A stretch of 64,000 nucleotides of DNA from Zoroaster sp. YZ-2022 (lineage: Eukaryota; Echinodermata; Asteroidea; Forcipulatida; Zoroasteridae), in the NCBI GenBank assembly GCA_029582265.1, contig CM055828.1, positions 31,741,263 through 31,805,262 of the forward strand. The letters run 5' to 3'. The notes under the pieces are model-generated. The model was not told the DNA's origin. It searched no databases and saw nothing but the letters and a program-made list of their open reading frames with translations. Numbering within the stretch: position 1 is the first letter of the stretch; the number at the start of each line of letters is the position of its first letter. Position numbers and translations under genes: made by a program. Positions 58,267-64,000 of the stretch are shown one piece after another.

Positions 58267-61200
58267 GTACCGGTACCGTAGCCAAACTCGTTAGGAAACT
58301 CATCCTCGTGCTCGTTGTCCGTGCGCGCATTCGTGTTAGCAGTATACTTCTGGTGTAACTAAAATACGTACATCTTTAAAAGATATTTTTAGTTTGGATC
58401 TTTTTCTTATTCTTTTTCTACTTCTTCTTCTTCGCCTTCTCCACACGGACCCAGCAATGAATGTATATTTATTGTGGAACTAAGCTTCGTTAAGTGATAT
58501 AACGATGTCACTATAAAGATCTCCCCATGCCAGGTACCTTATTGCCATCTAAGCCAATTAGAACACGGCCAAGATCATCTTTCTCTCAATAATCAAATAA
58601 AGGCAGGGTTTTCGTCTGCAAGATAACACTATATCCTTATTACCGTATCATGTAATTTTTAACAAGCTCACCAAGACATAGGCCGATATACATATTTGTT
58701 TATGTAAAGTTGATATTTAACGGCACCGGAGAAAGTTTTTGAACATCGGAAGAAAATCCATGTCGCCTTAGAGTAATATTGTCAAAGTAAATAAAAAACA
58801 AAACATAATAAATGGAATAATAAAAAAAACTCCATTAAACTGATGTGTTTTTCAATCGACAGTTGATTATTTCATTATGGCACGTGTTGAGCTAAATATG
58901 TTTTAGAAAAACATAAATACTCAGTAAAAAGCTGCGTTACGAATTTAATCACATAATCCATCACGTGTGAACATGACCGGCCATAATGGACTAATGAAAT
59001 GGCCTACATCAACGTGTTTCAATAGAGCTACATCAGTCTAACTGATAAGTGTTCAAATATGTCTGACAATTTTGATTTTAAAGCTATACAATATGATATT
59101 GGTAATTCCAAAAATCATAAAATATTTTATGTCTCAGCTAGGTGCTAGTAAAATTAGTTAAATAATTTCCAAAATTATTTCTATCATCATCAGACAGAAA
59201 TTTCACGTTGGACTGAATACGAAAAAAAAACATTATTTTAAAAATATTCTCGTTAACGACATAATGAAGGTTTCACAAATTTGTTTTTATGTTTTCACTT
59301 TTAGTATTTCTTGATTTGATGCGGAACTACTTTATTACTGACGATTATTTATTATGTATGATTTAGTACTGCATTTGATGATTTGTTTGTAAAATGTGTC
59401 ATTTCAATACATTTGTTTGCCTTTCTACAGTAGGCCTAACAGATAAATGCTGAGAATCGCCGGTGAAATAGCGAAAAACACTAAAGATAATACATCCGTA
59501 ACAGAAGCAACAAACATGTTGTCGCATTTTAGTTATGTTGTACACCGTGGGCCATCGAATCAGTTGTGAAGTGTTCGATGAACAACTTTAGCTAGGCAAA
59601 CTGTCGGTGTCTCATGTAGATTTATCATGTGTTGCATGCTCCAAGTGGTTGGTACTTCAGCACAACGTTTATAGTGGGCTGCACGAAGTCCATTATGATT
59701 TCAGCAGCCCCTATTCAATTTAATTAAAACTGTGCTTTCTTTGAAAGTGATATCTGCTCGGCGGAATTGAAGTCATCTGTAGTATTTCGTTCAGACTTAA
59801 GTACGAATAAGGAAGTAATTGAAGATGTGATGGAGGATGTGAATAGGGGTTAGTGTTTGGACTCATGCGCGGTAAAGGTATTATACAGTCTTATAAGATG
59901 TTCACTAAAAGTGAGAACAATATGCTGTGGGATTATTAAAACGACCAATATCTTGGTATGTTTGTGAGCTGTTTAAAATAACCTTTATCAAATTTGTGTA
60001 TATTTGTGGATGGTTCAGGAGTTTTCGCAAACGATTAAATTAAGAAATGTGAGAGTAGTTCAACAGGATTACGTGTAGTTGTTTATTCTCAATACGCTAA
60101 AGGCAGTTTTTCAGAAAAACAGCTCCTTGATTTCAAATATGACGCTGCCAGTTCCTCGTTGATACTGTATGCACTAATGTATCATATCATTACAGACATG
60201 TAATATGCTAATGCCTAATTTTGACCACTGCATTTGTACCAGATGTAACCAAGCATTTACACAATAGGAAGAGTGGGGAACAAAAATAACGATATAAACA
60301 ATACAACTACCGTAATTACAGATATGTTTTGCGTTGTAACTTTTAAATTTCTATTTAAATCAAAACTTTGTATTTGTATTTATTTTTTATTTTTGTGATA
60401 AATTGTTTGAAAAGAGCGGACAAAACAAAACAATTTTCTTTATATAAAAACCACACATTTCATTATGGCCTTGTAAGCACTTAATCACTGCTAAAATACA
60501 TGCAATTGTCTAGCGATAGGGCCTCCGTAATTTTTATTATATTTTTTCCTTATTTATTATTTTTGTGGTTTTTGTTTCTATACAAAGGAAAACTAAAACA
60601 AAACATTGCTGAGGGGAAAAAACAGAAAAACAAAAAAAATAATAAATAAATTAATTAATTAATTAAAATAAATAAATAAAACCTCAAAACACTACAAAGA
60701 ATCGATCAAAGCATAACCTTTCGACAACAATTCCCAACAATATACTGTAATCATCTACAGAAAACATGTTGGATGATACAGTAAGCAAAGCAACATTTTT
60801 TGTATTTATACTTCAGGTGCTTTCAAGTGTATGTATTTGATTTATTTTACTTTGGTTTAATATGATACCTTGGTATGACACTTTGATCCTAGAACTTCTC
60901 AATTTATCGTGTATCAAAACAAACATAAGTGTTTGATAACAACATCAGGATTGTGTTTCTGTAAGCTCAATTAACTCCTCAGTTAAATAGGCTGTACTTT
61001 CGAGTACTTACAATCCACCTTGTAACATATGCATCTTTGTAAAACAACTGACATGTGAAAGTTTCAGCTTAATACATTACGTCGTTAACGAGAAAATAAT
61101 GAAAATGCTTTCAGAAATTTCGATGCGCAAACACGATATTTGTATTCATTTTAACGTGCATTTTGTATACAGTTTATCAACATTCTGTCTTGAATAACAC

Positions 61201-61592
61201 TTAACTATTCTTTAATTTAAAAAAAAAAAATATAGCACTTCAAACATAAATATTATTTGGATATTTGATACCATCAACAACTTTACATAACACAGAGGTA
61301 AAGAGGTATCATCCGTATTTTACTGGCCATTTCCGACAGTTGTTTTCAGTTGCACATTGTTCATTTCCTTTAAAAAAAATTAAATCGAAATGTGAAATTT
61401 AAAAAATTCAAGTTTTCAATAGCTTGGTTTTACAGTTAAAAAAGTTACCAAATTAATGTATGACAAGACACACAATAAAATCATTCGGTACAGTGCTGTA
61501 AAACTATGCTTCTCATGATTATTGTGAAACATTAGTAATATAAAAGTTGTGTTTTGCCCTTCCTCATGTATAATAGCAATGTTCCCATCCAG

Positions 61593-61624
<32 letters not shown>

Positions 61625-61904
61625 CAAGAAAATGGCCTGAATTTCGCCGTTAAATTAGCGAAAAAACTTCAGCGAAACTTTCATTGCAAAAATGCAATGC
61701 AGAAATATATTTGATGCTATTTATTATAAATATAACATATTATTAGAGGTACCGTGGTAATCCATTTGAAAGAATATCGAGATTAACTCACTTTGCTGAT
61801 CAGCGGTTTGCTTCTTTTGTATTGTCCATTCTACAGACTCTTAGAATAAGGCCAAACTATAATAATATATAATTATATATTACACAACAATCGGTTTCAC
61901 TTAC
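58267..61904. other. Intergenic or intron of the possible 62 kb gene
   Basis: AT-rich, with an (AAT/TTAA)-rich low-complexity patch at 60634-60681 and an AACAA array at 61597-61622. If the 62 kb exon is real, this may be its first intron. No exon was recognised. Confidence 0.45.
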
Positions 61905-62033
61905 ACTTATTATAGATCCATCGCTGCAGCAGAGCTGCATGTCTCCACCTTGAGCACACGATACAATCAAGACAACTAGACCAGCGGGAAAACAAGGCGA
62001 GTCAGAAGTCAAAGCCGATAGCGTTAATCGCAT
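61905..62033 (-). CDS. Possible first coding exon of a secreted protein (partial gene)
   Basis: From ATG at 62033 the frame gives 43 residues: a start MRLTLSALTSDS, a hydrophobic FPAGLVVLIVSCAQG (signal-peptide-like), then GDMQLCCSDGSIIS. It ends in phase 0 at ATAAGT|GTAAGTG, a good donor. A TATATA-like word at ~62206-62211 (minus) would place transcription start about 140 nt upstream of the ATG. I do not recognise the family and found no following exon. It could be chance. Confidence 0.35.
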
Positions 62034-62422
62034 CGCAGCCCCCTGTTTGCTATGGGTACTCTGTGGCGATCCGCAGTTGATCAAATAGAAGCCTCCACGG
62101 CAAATAGACCAATTGCTGAATGAGAAACTACTGTTGGTGAGCGTCACGGGACTGTACCGTGTGAGGCGCAGCAATCCTGTCGCGCGTTGATTGACAAGAC
62201 GTTCGTATATATTCGCTACCGTAGAGTGACTTTAATTAAAAAAATGACAAGCGAGATATTGCGGACGAGATGTCTGTTTTTTGAGGGGTGTTAATGATGG
62301 CATCCCTGGTAGCTAATGCAGGTATAAATGACTGCAGACAAGCAGACAGCGGTGCTCATTGTATTTAGAGTCAGAGCCACCGATAGTTTGCAGGAACAAT
62401 CGAGCATGTCCATGTTTTGCGG

Positions 62423-62568
<146 letters not shown>

Positions 62569-62700
62569 TTTGGATCTCGCCCCATGATCCTTTGCTTTCC
62601 CTTTTCCCTATAAATGGATGTGTTTTTTATGTTTGTACTTTGTCAAAGCCTCTGATGAAGGTCCGGTTTGGATCGAAAGCTAAGGCCACCCTCCCGATTT
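62569..62700 (+). mobile_element. Penelope-like terminal fragment, family 4
   Basis: TTTGTCAAAGCCTCTGATGA then GGATCGAAAGCTAAGGCC and CCACCCTCCCGATTTAATAT. AATCGGGAGGGTATAT reappears inverted after the next (TA)n at 63034, so the family 1 fragment and its microsatellite sit between two inverted ends of this sequence. Confidence 0.55.
62648..62686 (+). ncRNA. Candidate hammerhead ribozyme, family 4
   Basis: Stem I GCCT/AGGC, core CTGATGA (62652-62658), stem II GGTCC-GGTTT-GGATC (5 bp, one G-U) with one extra A before it, GAAA, then AGCT and A at the cleavage site. The extra A and the 2-bp stem III argue for weak or dimer-only activity. Confidence 0.45.
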
Positions 62701-62739
62701 AATATATATCCAGATTTAATATATATATTATATATATAT

Positions 62740-62791
62740 ACGCGTGAAACTCGGAGTTACAACTACCAGCGTTCCACTAGTTTTACTACAA

Positions 62792-62794
<3 letters not shown>
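62740..62794 (+). mobile_element. Penelope-like terminal fragment, family 1, hammerhead cut off
   Basis: CGCGTGAAACTCGGAGTTAC then GCGTTCCACTAGTTTTACTA is identical to the 3' half of the hammerhead-bearing repeat at 32.4 kb. The CTGATGA half has been replaced by TA-rich sequence. Confidence 0.85.
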
Positions 62795-63033
<239 letters not shown>

Positions 63034-63037
<4 letters not shown>

Positions 63038-64000
63038 CGGGAGGGTATATATAAAAACATAAACATCTTTTGATAGTATCGAGCGTTTCCATATAAAATG
63101 GAACAAAGACCCACACATACGCGGATGCACAGTGCAAAGGCTAAGTCTTATGTTTGATTTATTGGAAATTTAATCTGAGAGAGTAGCTCTTGTAAAACAG
63201 GGTAATTTATGATATTGCTACAATGTTATGACCTAAGTGATAATACATAAACATGATCGATGATTCGTTTGATAATCAATTCTGCATTCATAATGCGCCG
63301 TTAATATACATGCAGCGAATGATATTAATTAAATGTAACAAAACAACTTGTTTCCCTGCTACATCGAAAACATAACACTGATTTATAATTTTTGTTTCTC
63401 ATTATCTTCCCATGATAAACGGAGAAGCAATTTTCACTATTAAACACTTTCATTTTGAAATAGGCCTACTTGAAAAATGAAAGTAATTACCGGTACCTCT
63501 ATTTTCATCATTTTCTCTTTTAATAATTATAAGCTTAGTTTCTGTTCTGTTTTTATCTACAATGTCATTCCAAGAACATCGAGTTTTGCCACCTTATAAT
63601 TGTTAATGTTTTATTCAAAAAATAATGTTTGATGAATACAGCTTAGGCCCAGGCTTTTGCAGCGTTAAAGTTAAGATGCTCTCTGCTTGTGACGACACGC
63701 GCGTGCGCAATCATCAAAGGCTGTATCAACCTGACTAATAAATTATCTAACCTCTAAAACATGTCGGGAAGGCATCTTTAAATAATATAAAACATAGCAA
63801 AGCAAATACAAATTAATAGATTAAGCAAGCATGTGCCCCAAAACTACTTAGACAATTAGATATTAAAGACTTCATCCTGGATACACATTCCTACACCTGC
63901 CGGGTATAGTTATGAATTTTCGACAGCTTCTCATTAATACGTGTCCTCGTCCCTATTTGTATTAACAGCGGGAGGGGATTGATGGGTATAGTCGGGACAT
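63034..64000. other. Nothing recognised at the right edge
   Basis: The first bases (AATCGGGAGGGTATAT) belong to the inverted family 4 end. The rest has no gene or repeat signal that I can support. Confidence 0.5.

Noticed and set aside
57896..58330. 144-codon minus frame with Gly-rich stretch
   Set aside because: It crosses the C-rich interior of the hAT-like MITE.

Overview
The window is animal nuclear DNA: AT-rich, with few genes, spliced genes on both strands, tRNA-derived SINEs, non-LTR and Penelope-like retroelements, MITEs and long (TA)n tracts. The two receptor genes it holds, an oxytocin/vasopressin-type and a neuropeptide-S/CCAP-type, are best matched by an invertebrate deuterostome, most likely an ambulacrarian (echinoderm or hemichordate). 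That assignment is inference from family resemblance and repeat style; no marker in the window fixes the species.

Layout. 1-14 kb: intergenic, with tRNA-SINE fragments and a hAT-like MITE at 6.5 kb. 14.27-16.80 kb (+): a two-exon gene for a 432-residue vasopressin/oxytocin-type GPCR, with its only coding intron after TM6. 17-24.9 kb: intergenic, with a foldback element and a 120-bp tandem repeat carrying a tRNA box-B-like word. 24.94-44.37 kb (-): a nine-exon gene for a 443-residue NPS/CCAP/NG-peptide-type GPCR, reconstructed exon by exon with splice sites and reading phases that all agree. Its introns hold most of the repeats: a mariner-like MITE, a SINE, a rearranged Penelope-like element with hammerhead ribozymes, a perfect (GTTCT)67 array, a LINE fragment and a 200-bp palindrome. 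44.4-61.9 kb: intergenic, with a perfect 69-bp-arm hairpin, an inverted SINE pair, a tRNA-Leu-derived SINE and a hAT-like MITE with an intact 8-bp target duplication. 61.9-62.03 kb (-): a possible first exon of a secreted protein. 62.4-63.0 kb: (TA)n tracts with Penelope-like terminal fragments.

How it fits together. The two receptors are tail to tail, about 8 kb apart. The NPS/CCAP and vasopressin/oxytocin receptor families are regarded as sister lineages from an ancient duplication, so this pair may be a relic of it. The second main theme is several families of Penelope-like termini carrying hammerhead-ribozyme cores, two of which look intact.
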